Positions 33,969-45,420 of a stretch of 64,000 nucleotides of DNA are shown here, one piece after another. A model generated the notes under the pieces. The model searched no databases, had not been told where the DNA came from, and saw only the letters and a list, made by a program, of their open reading frames with translations. The stretch comes from Salticus scenicus (lineage: Eukaryota; Arthropoda; Arachnida; Araneae; Salticidae): the NCBI GenBank assembly GCA_963930645.1, contig OZ005651.1, forward strand, positions 326,935,527 to 326,999,526. The letters are read 5' to 3'. Each line of letters starts with the position of its first letter. Within the stretch, counting starts at the first letter, position 1. Position numbers and translations under genes: made by a program.

Positions 33969-35640
33969 AATTGCATCACCCTGCTGCATTCTAAGTTTGT
34001 TAAAACAAAACAAAAACAAATGAAATGGATGAAGGAATGTGATTACAGGAACATGACAAGTCTGTATTAAGATTCAAGAAACTTTATTATTAAGAAAACC
34101 TAAGTATTAAAATAAAAAAAAGTAATATGCTTGCTGCATTAAGTAAAAAATAAAATATTTTTGCTAATGCCAGAATGTTATTATTATAATTATAGTAATT
34201 TATTTTACAGATCAGTAAGCACACTCTTTTTACTTTTTTCTCTAATACATTATTTAAGTTATCAGCACAGTTTATTGGTAAACTATTTTGTGTTTAAAGC
34301 AGGGTGGAGGACTTGGGGTAGCTTTTGCAGATGTGATATTTCCGTTTACGGCAGAGGCCGATATCCGAAAAATTCTGATAACCATAATCAGGTCAGTCCC
34401 GCGATTGCCAGATATTTGATCCTGTACTGTATCTGGAGTGGAATGTGTAACTAAATTTTGTGATCAATCTGCTTATCTCAAAACTCCCCCTTTCTCAAAA
34501 AAAAAAAAAAAAAAAAAAAAAAATCACATTTTATTATCTTAATGGCGATAATTTCAAGGACTTTTTAAAAATGTTTCTAGTTTAAAATAATAACTAGCTA
34601 TTATACTAAATTTTCTTTCTTTCTGGTTCCTGATCACATTGAACTAAATGTTTTCAGTTGTTTCTTAACAGCAACCACCTCCTACATAATATTAGTTTTA
34701 AGACAATCTCAAAAAGACCTGGTTAAAAATTCATAAAAAACTATTTTTCATCTACAATAAGATAAAATTTCAATTTATATCTTTATTATATAAATTCATT
34801 TATGTGGAGACCCATTTTTTTTTTTTTTTTTTTTTTAAAAGGACTCAGATTTTTGGAACTCATGTGTCACAGGGACCCAGGATTTTAGAAGACTAGCGGC
34901 ATCACTTCTGAGGGTTTCAAAAAGTAAACATTGCAGATATATAGTTTTTCTTTTAATTTGATGCATTTTGAGTTTTTTGGAACATGATTTTTTAACATAT
35001 AAAGGCATAATTTCTCCACTTAATGGCGATACGTCATTTATATAATGTTTATTATGTCGCACTTCCTTGATTCTGTTCTGCTTCCAAGTTTTAAAGCTAA
35101 TTAAAACTTTGAATAATTCAAACATCTTATTTATCTGCTATTTAAAAAAAGAGTTCACTGTATAAGTAATAAAAGGAAGACATCAGTTTTTCTACTGGAG
35201 TAATTAGTTTTGCTCAATAGTGCTGAGTACATTAAAATATATAATAACAAATATAAACAGAGACAAGTAAAAGCAGAGACTTTAAAGAAGCATATTCTGG
35301 TATAATTTTAAAGACAAATATGAAATAAGCTTTATAAATTAAGTTATTTGTGAAGTGGTTACACATAAAGTACCAGAAAGACATATATGCAATAAGTCTA
35401 AATACATGAAAATATAAAATTGCAATTTGGCTAATATAAAAATTATAATAATGTTAAAACATAGTGTTGTGATAAGAAATTAATTAAGTAACACTAAATT
35501 AAGCTTGCTTAATTAAGTAACACTAAATGCTTTAAAGACATGATAACAAATTTAGTATATAAACAATAACAGTACATAAAAATATAATTTAAAAAACAAA
35601 GCCCATACATACTTATGCTTACACATTGAAGATTCACAAA
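33969..35640. other. AT-rich spacer
   Basis: Contains poly-A (34498-34523) and poly-T (34817-34836). The part at 34300-34440 is more GC-balanced ('gccgatatccgaaaaattctgataacc') and looks like a diverged pogo-type end, without a partner. The frames at 34161-34454 and minus 34835-35125 are not recognised. Confidence 0.45.
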
Positions 35641-35925
35641 GAAATAAGCTGTTGTTTACATACAAATGAAACAGAAAAACAAAAGGATAATATAAATACT
35701 AACGAGAAACATAAAATTTTAAAATTTGATATTAACAATGTATATTTTCACATACACATGAAGCTGGAAAACAAAAGAACAATAAATATACTTATGAGAA
35801 ATAAAATTTAATAACATAGATAATATATGTATGTATTCATATATACAAATGAAGTGGGAAAACAAAAGAATGACATACACACTCATGAGATATAAAATTT
35901 CAAACTTTGATGCTAATAATATATA
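35641..35925. repeat. Tandem repeat, period about 92 bp x3
   Basis: 'ACATACAAATGAAACAGAAA' near 35657, 'ACATACACATGAAGCTGGAA' near 35750 and 'ATATACAAATGAAGTGGGAA' near 35842, each continuing 'aacaaaag', 'gagaaayataaaattt'. The frame at 35626-35811 is a translation of the repeat. Confidence 0.8.
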
Positions 35926-37198
35926 TATATGTAATAATAATATATATAAGTATACATAAATTTAAATTTATAAATTATTGTGCAAAATATTTTGCATTTA
36001 ATACATTTATTACTATTCATTGTTATACATGTAGTAGAATCTTTAATTAAAAACAAAATAATAAATATATTAAAAAAAAAAAGCCTTTTTGTAAATGATA
36101 GAAAATAAACAAAAATAAAAACAACAAAATAAATAAATAAAATAGTTACAAAATTAACAAAGCTACCTCAAACAGTAAAGAACATATGCAGGTAATTAGC
36201 AGTCAAGAATGACGTAAGAAATATACTATATAGAATTGTTGGGTTTTTTATTAATTTTATCAAATATCTTACAATAATAGCTAAAAGCAAACAAATATAT
36301 ACATATGAAAGGCACCTTAAAGTGTGTCATATTTTAGCAATAACTTCTAAGTTCTGGATATAAGTACAATTTAATTATCATCAATAAGTTTGATTTAATA
36401 ATTATAATTAGAGCAATACACAATGTTCAGCACACTAATTAAAACTTTCTTTTGCACACGCACACATAAATATAAATATATATATATATGTTTAACATAC
36501 ACAGTTTTCACTTTTGTACAATCTGCTTGTTACACATTTGGATCTTAGAGAAATTCAACTAAGAAATTCACAAGAAAAATTACGGAAAACTCATATGAGA
36601 AATAAATAGTTTTAAATATGAAAGAAATAATGCAACTTTATTTTGATAAGCATTGAAAATGAAAACTATTAAATGATTAACTATTCTAGCAACTAAATTA
36701 AATTACATTTGTAAAAAGCTTATTAAATGGTCATATAATATAAATTCTTACAGTGGGTATTTTCAGCTAGTAAAATCAATTTTTTACAAAATAATGCAAT
36801 TGAAAACTCTCTTTAAGAAGCAAAAGGACTGCTTTTTAAACATTTATCTAAAACCAGACATTATAGAGAGTTTTTGTCTTCTTTACATCCTTCTATTTTA
36901 AAATACAGTATATTTTTTAATTTTATGTGACTGATTGCCTGTATGTAAAAGGTAAAATATGAAACTAATTGGGAAACAAAAATTTTAATTTAATAAATTT
37001 TATCACAAAATGCAATAAATCAGAATTTCTCATAAATTAAGCTATATATAATGCATATTAATATCCCCCCTCCCACACACACTAAAAAAAAAAAAAAAGA
37101 AAGAAAGAGTGAGAAAGAATATAAAATATTAAAACAATCTGTGAAAGTATCTATAAATTTTTATAAATCAAAGAAATATATGATTTTTTCTAAGCATA
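35926..37198. other. AT-rich spacer
   Basis: Several (AT)n runs (35930, 36476). No gene recognised. Confidence 0.5.
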
Positions 37199-37200
37199 TA

Positions 37201-37880
37201 CAGTATAACATCTTTAATTCGGAATTGTTGGGTTGGGACTTCGCCAATTCCAAATTACGGAACTTTCCAAATTATAGATCTTTTTTTCAGAACTTGGATC
37301 TTGGATGCATTCAAGTTGCTAAGATATAATATATAAATGTTTGTTTAAAAAAAAAAAAAAGATAAGCAATGATATATATTATTAAAATTTTTAAAATTTA
37401 TACAATTTATGACAAGTAAATTAATTTTATTATTATTATACAAATTAATGGCAGTGTAAAAGATTTAATGTTAAAAAAAAATATGAATGAATAATGCTAA
37501 TATATATATTATATATAACCAAATATTCAAATCAAAATTTGTATAAAAAATAAGAAAATACAAAAAATTATTTAAATTAAATTAATTGATAAAAAAAAAT
37601 ATTGAAATAATTTTCAAATGTAAAAGAAAATTAGTTTAGCATATCTAAAAAAAAAAGACAACAGTTTCATTTTTGGTTAGTGAAAATAATCAAATTTTCT
37701 TATATCATTCATTTAACAATTGTTTAAAATAAAAAATTTCTAAAATAAAATTATTGTTTTAGTGGCGCCATCTGTAGTCTTTCATCAAAACAAAAAACAA
37801 AAAAGGAGGATTTGGGTTTTTAAAGTTTGGATTATGGATATTTCCAAATTATAGAAGTCCGAATTAAAGAAACATTACTG
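37201..37880. mobile_element. Pogo/Tigger-like non-autonomous element
   Basis: Left end CAGTATAACATCTTTAATTC, right end complement CAGTAATGTTTCTTTAATTC, TA outside both (37199-37200, 37881-37882). Subterminal 'ccaaattatag' is repeated at both ends. The interior is AT-rich with no coding sequence; 680 bp. Confidence 0.8.
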
Positions 37881-38011
37881 TATATATTTTAGAGTTATTA
37901 TATTATGGAAAATATTAAACTATTTAATTAATATACAGATATAAATATTTTAAACTACTCTAGGTCGGTCATTGTTACTAAGGCTTATTTATTTCTTTAA
38001 AATGCAATTAC

Positions 38012-38085
38012 AGTGAACCCTTGATTATCCACAAGCGGATTATGCACACAGTGGGTTATTCATGGGCACAAAAAAATGGCAGGAA
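38012..38085 (+). mobile_element. Single pogo/Tigger-like end
   Basis: TA followed by CAGTGAACCCTTGATTATCC, then 'cggattatgcacacagtgg', a typical Tigger-like terminal sequence. The opposite end is not visible nearby; probably truncated. Confidence 0.5.
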
Positions 38086-38586
38086 CAAAAGAGAGGAGGA
38101 TCAAGAAAAAGTGATTTTTGAAAATTAAAAAATAAATAAATAAATGTATATTAAGAACTATGATGTTTTTGTTTTATATTTTGTATAGTGCGATACAGTA
38201 TTCTTTAATTTAGTATATAAAATAGATTCCTAATTGAACCTTGACTTCATCGCAAGTGCACTATTTTGCTTACTGTTTTTATATACTTTAGTACATAAAA
38301 TACAGATAATTCTACTGAACTGTGAATATTTTCACTGTTTTATTATTATTTTACATATAATACAATCAAGTTTGTGAGCTAGAATATTCTTTACTTTGTG
38401 TGCCTCTCATTTTCAGCCCTTTATAGTTTATCCACACTCATGTTATTCAATATTTAAACTTAAAAACTTCTTCACACATCATAAAATTAGAGAAAATACT
38501 ACCAGTTTTGAAAGGATGTGGACTTTCTTCTTCAGGTGCAAAACATGTGCACCTTGGAGGCAAAAGCAACCCCTGTCACTAAATTT

Positions 38587-39097
38587 GTAGGGCCCCTTAC
38601 ATAGTTCACAGAACTGTTGAAGATTTGCAAAGATTTGATATTTGAAGGTTGGGGAAATAGTTAGGTTGTGTTCTTGGAAGGTGGCACAGCAGTTTGGGAT
38701 ATCTCACTTGAGAAGCACTCTGGTTGCAAAGGTACGCTACAAGGTTTGTTCCAAGATTTTATGATTGGCAAGGTTCAGTTATGTTGAATTCTTGAAAGAC
38801 AGTACAGCAGTGTAGAATTGATATTTCAGTCAGAGCACAAATATTTGGGTTGCAAAGGTACTCTACGAAGTTCATTGTAAGATTTCATAGTTGGAGAAAT
38901 TTTTAGTAATTGAGGTTGAGTAAGTTTTAGATAATGTTCCAAAATATGCAAATTGATTTTCCAGTGATAATATTTAAGAGAAAGCAAACTTAAAGTCAAG
39001 GTCAGTTGGGGAAAGAAAGAAATAAGAGGTTGTTGGCCTCTTCTAATTGAAATAAAGTACTATACAATGTTTAATTTTTCGTATCCGTAGGGCAATG
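38587..39097 (+). repeat. Long direct repeat, copy 1
   Basis: About 500 bp that recurs, clearly diverged, at 39599-40095. Shared landmarks: 'GGGCCCCTTA', 'aatagttaggttg', 'ctctggttgcaaag', 'gaagttcattgtaagat', 'gttccaaaatatgcaa', 'ggtcagttgggg'. Within each copy a ~175-bp sub-unit is also repeated ('ttggaaggtggcacagcagt' / 'ttgaaagacagtacagcagt'). The whole unit of about 1 kb is a tandem duplication; LTR status was considered but no TG...CA ends are evident. Confidence 0.75.
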
Positions 39098-39117
39098 GCA
39101 TAATTTCCAACATACTA

Positions 39118-39295
39118 ATTAATATTCTGTAGTATTGTCAGCCACGCCTTCTTTATCACACCAGTAACATTTTAGAGTATTTTTCTTCTTATTTAATCGT
39201 AATTGCATTTGGAGAATATTACTCTAAAAATTTACTGGTGTGAAAAAAAGGGTGGAACTAACAAAACTATGAAATATTAATTACAATGTTGGCAA
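39118..39295. mobile_element. MITE of the CATACCTGCCAAC family
   Basis: Palindromic core with arms TCACACCAGTAA (39156) and TTACTGGTGTGA (to 39242), 'TTATTTAATCGTAATTGCAT' between them, and an outer end 'CAATGTTGGCAAGTATGC'. It interrupts the first ~1-kb repeat unit. Same family as 13486-13650. Confidence 0.6.
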
Positions 39296-39598
39296 GTATG
39301 CAATGATATAAGTTACTAAGTACGAGTAGTATACCTAAGTAGTATACCTCTAATTTTAAAAGTATTAAATTTTTAATAAGAAATCACCACAGAACTAGCA
39401 TTTTAAAGTAATAAATACAAAACTTTGAATAAACACCACTCACAATAATTGTTTTGGATCGAAAGAAAACATATAGTATACAGGAATATAAAGGTTATAT
39501 ATATAAGAAAATAAAGGTTTAGTGGTAGTTGTCAAATTTTCTTTAGGGCGCATTTGAAAGTCCTCAATAAAAGTTTTATTTTGTTGGAAGAAACTTGT

Positions 39599-40095
39599 AA
39601 GGCCCCTTAGGAAGTTCACAAAACTGTTCTAGATTTGATATTTCAAGGTTAGGAAAATAGTTAGGTTGAGTTCTTGGAAAGTGGCACAACAGTTTGGAAT
39701 ATCTCGCTTGAGAAGTACTCTGGTTGCAAAGATACTCTACAAAGTTTGTTGCAAGATTTTATGGTTGCTGAGGTTTAGTTAGGTTGAGTTCTTGAAAGGT
39801 GGCACAGCGGAGTAGAATTGATATCTTGATCAGCAGAGAAATACACAGGTTGTACAGGTACTCTATGAAGTTCATTGTAAGATCTTATGATTGGCAAAGT
39901 TTTCAGTAATTGAAGTTGAGTATGTTTTAGATGATGTTCCAAAATATGCAACTTGATTCTCCAGTGATAGTATTTAAGAGAAAGCAAACATAAAGTTGAG
40001 GTCAGTTGGGGAGAGAAAGAAATATGAGATTTTTGGCATCTTCTAACTGAAATAAGATAGTATGCAATGTTTAATCTTTTGTATTAGTAGGGCAA
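39599..40095 (+). repeat. Long direct repeat, copy 2
   Basis: Second copy of the unit at 38587-39097, about 1.0 kb downstream, diverged by many substitutions. Confidence 0.75.
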
Positions 40096-40313
40096 ACTTG
40101 AGTTTATTAGTTACTAAGTGCAAGTAGCCAATACCCCTAATTTTAAAAGTATTAAACTTTTAGTTTGTTTTTAATAATAGTCTCTTCCTTAATTACATTT
40201 TTTACAGCAACTATCTGGAACGGAAGGAAGGAAGGCTAGAGAGTACACCCTCCCAGTAGCTAGTTAATAGCAATAATCACCCCAGAAGTTTAATGACAAG
40301 AGTATAATTTACA

Positions 40314-40620
40314 GGTTCTAATAATGTTAGAGAATTTTTTGAAAATCTTAATGAATATTTTCATTTAAATAAAACTGCAGATGCTCACAAATATAATGTA
40401 TTAAAATATAGTCTTAAAAGAGTTGCTAAAACTTGGTTTGAGACCTATATTGGTCAAAAACATCAAAATTTAGATTGATTTCCTCTAGCATTTTTCTTAT
40501 GCTTTAAGAACAACCCACGATTCCACAGATAAAACTTCTGCTGAACTCTTTTTGGTAAAAAAAAAATTTATCATACCTTTTCAATGATTAATAATGGTTC
40601 CTCAAAATAGAACAGAATTT
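40314..40620 (+). pseudogene. LTR-retrotransposon gag relic
   Basis: Frame 40314-40475 reads 'REFFENLNEYFHLN', 'DAHKYNVLKYSLKRVAKTWF', 'TYIGQKHQNLD', ending at a stop; the following sequence continues the pattern in other frames ('AFFL', 'YHTFSM'). The F-x-x-x-L-x-x-Y-F ... L-x-x-x-A-x-x-W-F spacing is that of Retrotrans_gag-type proteins. It is flanked by copies of 'CCCCTAATTTTAAAAGTATT' (40136 and 40638), so it may be an insertion within a repeat unit. No protease or RT follows. Confidence 0.55.
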
Positions 40621-40655
40621 ATGGTATAAGTAGCCATGTACCCCTAATTTTAAAA

Positions 40656-40940
40656 GTATTAAACTTTTAATAAGAAAGCACCACAGAACTGGCATTTTAA
40701 AGAAATAAATACAAAATTTTTAATAAACACCATACAATGCAAGAAAATTGCAACAGTTGTTTCGGATCAAAAGAAAACACGACCTTTTGTTAAGCGAACA
40801 AAGTATGCACGAGTGCTGCAATCAAAGCAGCAACACACGAATAAACACCATACAATGCAATAAACTCGTAACAATTGTTTCAGGTCAAAAGAAAACATGA
40901 CCTTTCACCAGGTGAACAAAGTAGGCAGGAGAGCTGCAAT
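40656..40940 (+). repeat. Two tandem repeat copies, inverted relative to 43000-43130
   Basis: The unit 'aataaacaccatacaatgcaa...caattgtttc..gtcaaaagaaaacatgacctttyrycargygaacaaagtakgcasgagwgctgcaat' occurs near 40722-40818 and again at 40841-40940. Its complement occurs at 43000-43105. A further diverged direct copy lies at 39357-39475. The second copy ends at the point where the 28S-like sequence begins. Confidence 0.65.
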
Positions 40941-40944
40941 TAAT

Positions 40945-40972
40945 GGCGGGAGTAACTATGACTCTCTTGGGG
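40945..40972 (+). other. 28S rRNA sequence upstream of the R2 insertion site
   Basis: GGCGGGAGTAACTATGACTC plus TCTT matches, base for base for 24 positions, the conserved 28S rRNA sequence just upstream of the R2 integration site; the next four bases read GGGG where 28S has AAGG. Together that is 26 of 28 bases up to the R2 cut site. No other 28S sequence surrounds it, so this is not an rDNA unit. R2 transcripts are cut out of 28S co-transcripts by an HDV-like ribozyme, in some animals about 28 nt upstream of the insertion site, so a retained 28-nt tag is what a retrotransposed R2 RNA could carry. I recalled the 28S sequence from knowledge and did not align it. Confidence 0.7.
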
Positions 40973-41244
40973 GTCATGGTTACAGGGAGTGTGATGCACA
41001 ATACATTTCCATTTGTGGATACTAGCCTCTCACCTCCAAGTCCTATCTGTACATCCTATTGTTCCTGCCAGTAACTGAGTTTCTTGGAATGCAGGCAAAA
41101 TCATGGTGGTGCACCAACAGGAGCTTTGGGGTTGCTAACCCAGTTGTTCCTTACTTCACATGGCCCAAATAAAGCAACTCTGAAAGTTGGAGGCAGTCGC
41201 TTTCTACCCCTTTCTTTCTTCGTGGCACATCTCTTTGATCTCTT

Positions 41245-42535
41245 GGGGTCGAGGAGGAATTCAAGTATCTGAGTGTCACCTTTACCACAGAAGGAAGGGC
41301 CAAGGTAAATCTTGTAGAGTTCCTAATTGGGAAAATGGAGGCTCTAACCAAGGCTCTGTACAAACTTCAACAGAGGTTATTTGCCCTCCAGAGTCTTCTC
41401 TTGCCAGCTGTCTATCATGAGCTTGTACTGATGAAATCTAACATTGGGAACCTCAGGAGGGCAGACAGACTGGTAAGGAGGTATGTCAGACGATGGTTGG
41501 ACCTTCCGGATGATGTACCAATCGCATGCATGTACATCGCAGTACAAGATGGTGGTCTGGGTATCCCATCATGTTGGTAATGCCCAGGATGAGAATAGTG
41601 CACTTCAAGACTTTTAGAAAATCATTTTATAAGGCATCCATAAATCCGTCATCTCCATCAAGCACTGTATATAACCATTTCTCATCTATACAAAGTCATT
41701 TCCATGCATCTTCATCAAATCGTCCATCTCATAATGGTGATACGGCTGCTGGTGGCCTATCATCTTTTATTCAATCATCTATCTCAAGGTGTCGCCAAAA
41801 CTTGAAATATCAAGATATTGAAGTGAACTTTGCGTACTGCAAGCAATGCATGTGGGCCTCACGCCTATATTGGGCCTGTGATGGAGTAGCTCTAAAACAA
41901 GCCAATAAGGTGCCGTATGCCCACACCTGGATTAGCGATGGTATATCTATGTTAACTAGTCGCAATTTCATACAATGTATTAAAGCCTGAATAAATGCGC
42001 TGGTGACCAGATGTCGAAACTCAAGAGGCCCCCCAGATAAAACAAGAGCTTTGTCGGGCTAGGTGTACTGCTCTTGAGATGCCCAACTATGCTATACAGC
42101 AATGTTTTAGAACCCATGGCTCAAGGATTCAAAGGCATAATAAGATCGTTGCCTATCTTTAGTGCTCCCTTGAGCAGCGTGGGTTCGAAGCCACTCTCGA
42201 ACCGATTTATAGGTTAAGCTCGGGGATGCTCAAGCCTGATCTTGCGGCTACCAAAAACAGAGTATCATTTATTATTTATGCTCAGGTCGTGGGAAGACGG
42301 AATTGATTTGCAGGAGGCATACAATAACAAAGTGACTAAATACTCTAATGGTGCGCTCTTCAGTACAATCCGTTCTCTCACAGATGTCCATGAGGTACAT
42401 GTTACCTCTTGCACTTTGAATTGGATGGACATCTGGTCACAAGATAGTGCTGAGTCATTTCTAAGGTTGGGGACCATAGGTGTAAAAGACTTTAAAGTCC
42501 TTGCTGCCTATGTTGTTGAGTCAACTTTCACCATG
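41245..42535 (+). pseudogene. R2-type retrotransposon ORF relic (C-terminal RT region to endonuclease)
   Basis: Pieces in order along the plus strand: 'EEEFKYLSVTFTTEGR', 'LTKALYKLQQRLFALQSLLL', 'YHELVL', 'RRWLDLPDDVPIAC', 'DGGLGI' (end of RT and thumb); 'SRNFIQCIKAINALVTRCRN' (a stop interrupts); then from 42052 'CRARCTALEMPNYAIQQC', the R2 CCHC knuckle with His changed to Tyr; 'RIQRHNKIV'; 'KPDLAATKNRVSFIIYAQVV', the restriction-like endonuclease motif in which the Asp expected before A/V-Q-V-V is Tyr; 'VTSCTLNWMDIWSQDSAESF'. Three frames and several stops. The N-terminal DNA-binding fingers and RT core are absent, so the copy is 5'-truncated or internally deleted. Dead on both catalytic and frame grounds. 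Confidence 0.8.
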
Positions 42536-42990
42536 CTTATGGTAATGTATATGAGGTTTTTACATATGAGGTTTATGCATATGACAACTATAATGGGTGT
42601 TGGCATAATGGGGCAAGAGGGGGCACTTGCTCAACCCATGAAAATTCTAATAAGCATTTTTTTCTTTAACTTTAAAACTATGCTATCATAATTTTATTAA
42701 AAAACAATTTTTTTTTCAGGTTGTGCCACCTTGAAATTTTTTCTGGCAATGTCACTGACGACTATGACTCATAGCCTGAAGGAGCACAGGGGGATTGGAT
42801 AGGTGACCCTGTTGACCTGCGGGTCTCTCCAAGGTGCTTCCTGCCTTCTCAGGGATAATACTTTTCAAGTTGTCCTCTTTTTATGGTTTAGTTATTTTTG
42901 TTATTTCTTCTTTTTAGTTATCTCTTCTTGTGATCCTTGTCTTATATGTTATCAGGCTTGAAATGGAAAAAAAATGGCAACATTGCCACT
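42536..42990 (+). other. Probable R2-type 3' UTR and tail
   Basis: Non-coding sequence after the endonuclease relic, GC-balanced at 42750-42860 ('GTGACCCTGTTGACCTGCGG'), ending in an A-run (42966-42974) just before the inverted repeat at 43000. A 10-base echo of 28S ('ACTATGACTC', 42759) is present but too short to interpret. Confidence 0.45.
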
Positions 42991-42999
42991 TTGATTGCA

Positions 43000-43203
43000 G
43001 CATTCGTGCCTATTTCGTTTGCTTGACAAAAGGTCATGTTGTCTTTCAACCCAAAACAATTATTGTGAGTTTATTGTATTTTATGGTGTTAATTTAAAGT
43101 TTTGTATTTATTATTAAACTTTTGTTTTTAATAAGTCTCATTAATTACACCTTTCACAGCAGCTATATGGAATGGAAGGAAGGAAGGGTAGAGGGTTTTA
43201 TCT
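43000..43203. repeat. Right-hand inverted/direct repeat of the R2 region
   Basis: 43000-43105 is the reverse complement of the units at 40722-40940 ('GACAAAAGGTCATGTTGTC', 'TTTTATGGTGTTAATTTAAAG'). 43108-43203 ('ATTAAACTTTTGTTTTTAAT', 'GGAATGGAAGGAAGGAAGG') repeats 40150-40240 in direct orientation. The mixture suggests several insertions and rearrangements. Confidence 0.6.
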
Positions 43204-43330
43204 TCACAAATTCTGCAGATAATCAGGAGTTCACTGTAGATGATTATAAAAATGCAAAATAATAATTCAATTTTCTTTCTTTTTTTTCTTAAAGAAAAAA
43301 AAAAAAAAATACACAGCTCAAATCTCACAA

Positions 43331-45420
43331 CTATAGTATTTCCCCAAAACTGAATTTGGCGATTATGGCTAAATGTCACTTTTGCAAATGGTTGCCTTGG
43401 ATTCCAAGTGTAAACAAAAGCAAAATGTGTTTTTCAAAATGGCATCTTTAAAAAAATTAATTAAAACAAATACATATTTAAAATTGACTTACCTCCTCAT
43501 TCATCATAAAAGATCTTTCTAAATTTTGCTACTTCAAAGCTTATTAATATGCATAAATACATGCTGATGCTTCCTGTACACTTAAGCAGTTCAAATGTTG
43601 TTGTACATTTAATGGTAAAATACGATTATATAAATTAGAATTCCGTTTACCATTTCTTTTAATGATTTACTACATGCTTCGTGTACATGAAACCCCCCAA
43701 AAAAACAACAGTGGATACAGTTAACTCATTCTGAATAAAATTTTGTACAACAGCATTCTTAGAATTCTATTTGAATAATACAAATGCATTTTTTTCATCT
43801 TTATTTAATTTTTTATGTGTATACATATATATATATAGTAAAAATACGATAAAATAATTTACAAACTTTTAAACAAATGGAAAAAATTTCTTCATACAGT
43901 TAACTTATGATGCATGAAATTTTATACAGTACTAAAAAAAATTATTTTTAATATACATATATATATATATATATACATTTATAGAAAAAATACAACAGAA
44001 AAAACTTCTGAACTTATAAATAAACAATATTAATACCTAATTTCAATTTTCTTGTCCTCCCATTTAATATCCCTCACAATTTCCAAAAATAAAAAATAAT
44101 AAAAATTTCGTTATTTTCCTGACATTTTTTGTGAAACAAATACATAGCCAAAATATTTCTAATTTGCCTTTGAGACTGTAGGTCTGCAGTGTACTTTTAA
44201 CATGTCGCAACGTTGTTTCTATTGTATTAGTATGGCAGCCAGTGGACGGATCTACAAAATTAAACTATGATTCACTGTAAGGTGATCATATCCCTCTTGT
44301 CCTAAACAATTATATGCCTTCCAGCAATCACTATACACAGTCATCCCCGGTTCAATTCATTATTTAATACATTCAAGCACAAAGTCTCTTTCATTCTATT
44401 ATGCATAGCCACAAGAAACATTTTCGCAGAATCCCTTTCATTACTACCAAACACCCACTGGCCATCAACAGAATGGCCTCTTCCATACTTCCTTTTACCG
44501 AATTTTGACTCATCAATTTTCACAATCTTTCCACCACCACCAATCTTCTCTGATTTTTCCTCCCCATAATCCAAAATCACCTCATTTATAAACTGTCGCC
44601 AATCCGAACAAGTATTACTAGAAAAACTCATTTGATACATAATCATACACATCCGTTCGCTGATCAAAATCTCATAGGTTAAAGAGAGTATCTCGTCAAA
44701 GCTTAATTTGCTCGATGAGAACCACGATCCAAACCTAAAGGATTTTTCAGCAAAACACGTTTTATACATATCATCCACAACAACATAACCACTACATTTC
44801 CATGCAAATTCATCTGTCACTTTCTTTCTCTGTCATAAAACCATATCATTCCCACACTTTTCACAAATCATACTTCATTTAATTAATTCCCATTCTTTCA
44901 AAAAATCCAAAAACATTTTTCTCTCTCCAAATAATTCACTCAAAAAATCCTACTATATGCACCTTTTTTTCCAAATATAGGCCTGTCACTCGTTACAGCC
45001 ATTCTAACATTTTTTCTTAACAAATTTTTATATTTTTCAACAATTTTCCCTACTAATTCACTACTACTAGCTGCCATACTTAAGCAAAATAAAATAATAA
45101 ATTAAATAAACAAAATAAATTAATAATAAAGAAAAAAAAATATGACTGTTTTATATAATGAAATAGAATCTTCACCAGCTGAAATAGAATAGAATAATGA
45201 ATAATTACTACTTTATAATTAATTGCTAAGTTGGTTGCCATGGTAATAAAAAAAAAAAAAAAAAAAGAAAAAACAGAACTGTGGTTGCTATGGCTATCAA
45301 AAATCAGCCTGCAGGCTGTCATATTATATTGTAAAGAATCCAGAAGGATATTGTTATCCTTCAAAACAGCGTCAAAGAAAAATCGCCAAACCCTGTTGCG
45401 GGAAAATACTATAGTTATAC
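43331..45420 (-). mobile_element. Merlin (IS1016-like) DNA transposon, decayed
   Basis: Terminal inverted repeats: left 'ACTATAGTATTTCCCC', then 'TTTGGCGATTA'; right, complemented, 'ACTATAGTATTTTCCC', then 'TTTGGCGATTT'. A second inner pair (GGTTGCCTTGG at 43390, GGTTGCCATGG at 45231) strengthens this. A Merlin transposase relic lies between them on the minus strand. The exact 8-bp duplication expected for Merlin could not be found. About 2.1 kb. Confidence 0.8.
44130..45077 (-). pseudogene. Merlin/IS1595-like (DDE_Tnp_IS1595) transposase relic
   Basis: On the minus strand an ATG at 45077 opens 'MAASSSELVGKIVEKYKN'; a frameshifted region follows ('CEKCGNDM' zinc-ribbon-like), then the main open stretch 44820-44341: 'FAWKCSGY', 'RFGSWFSSSKLSFDEILSL', 'DWRQFINEV', 'IGGGGKIVKIDESKFGKRKY' (first catalytic Asp), 'GQWVFGSNERDSAKMFLV'. 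After a frameshift near 44345 comes 'TVYSDCWKAYNCLGQEGYDH' (second Asp), then 'VNHS', and, after another shift, 'VDPSTGCHTNTIETT' with the third acidic residue (Glu). All three DDE residues are still readable, but at least three frameshifts prevent a product. Confidence 0.88.

Noticed and set aside
38587..40095. A pair of LTRs
   Set aside because: The two ~500-bp copies are direct repeats, but there are no TG...CA ends, no primer-binding site and no pol between them; each holds a sub-repeat, which suggests tandem duplication.
42745..42780. A 3' junction of R2 with 28S ('actatgactc...tagcc')
   Set aside because: Only a 10-base and a 5-base match to 28S, in the wrong arrangement for the downstream flank; chance is likely.
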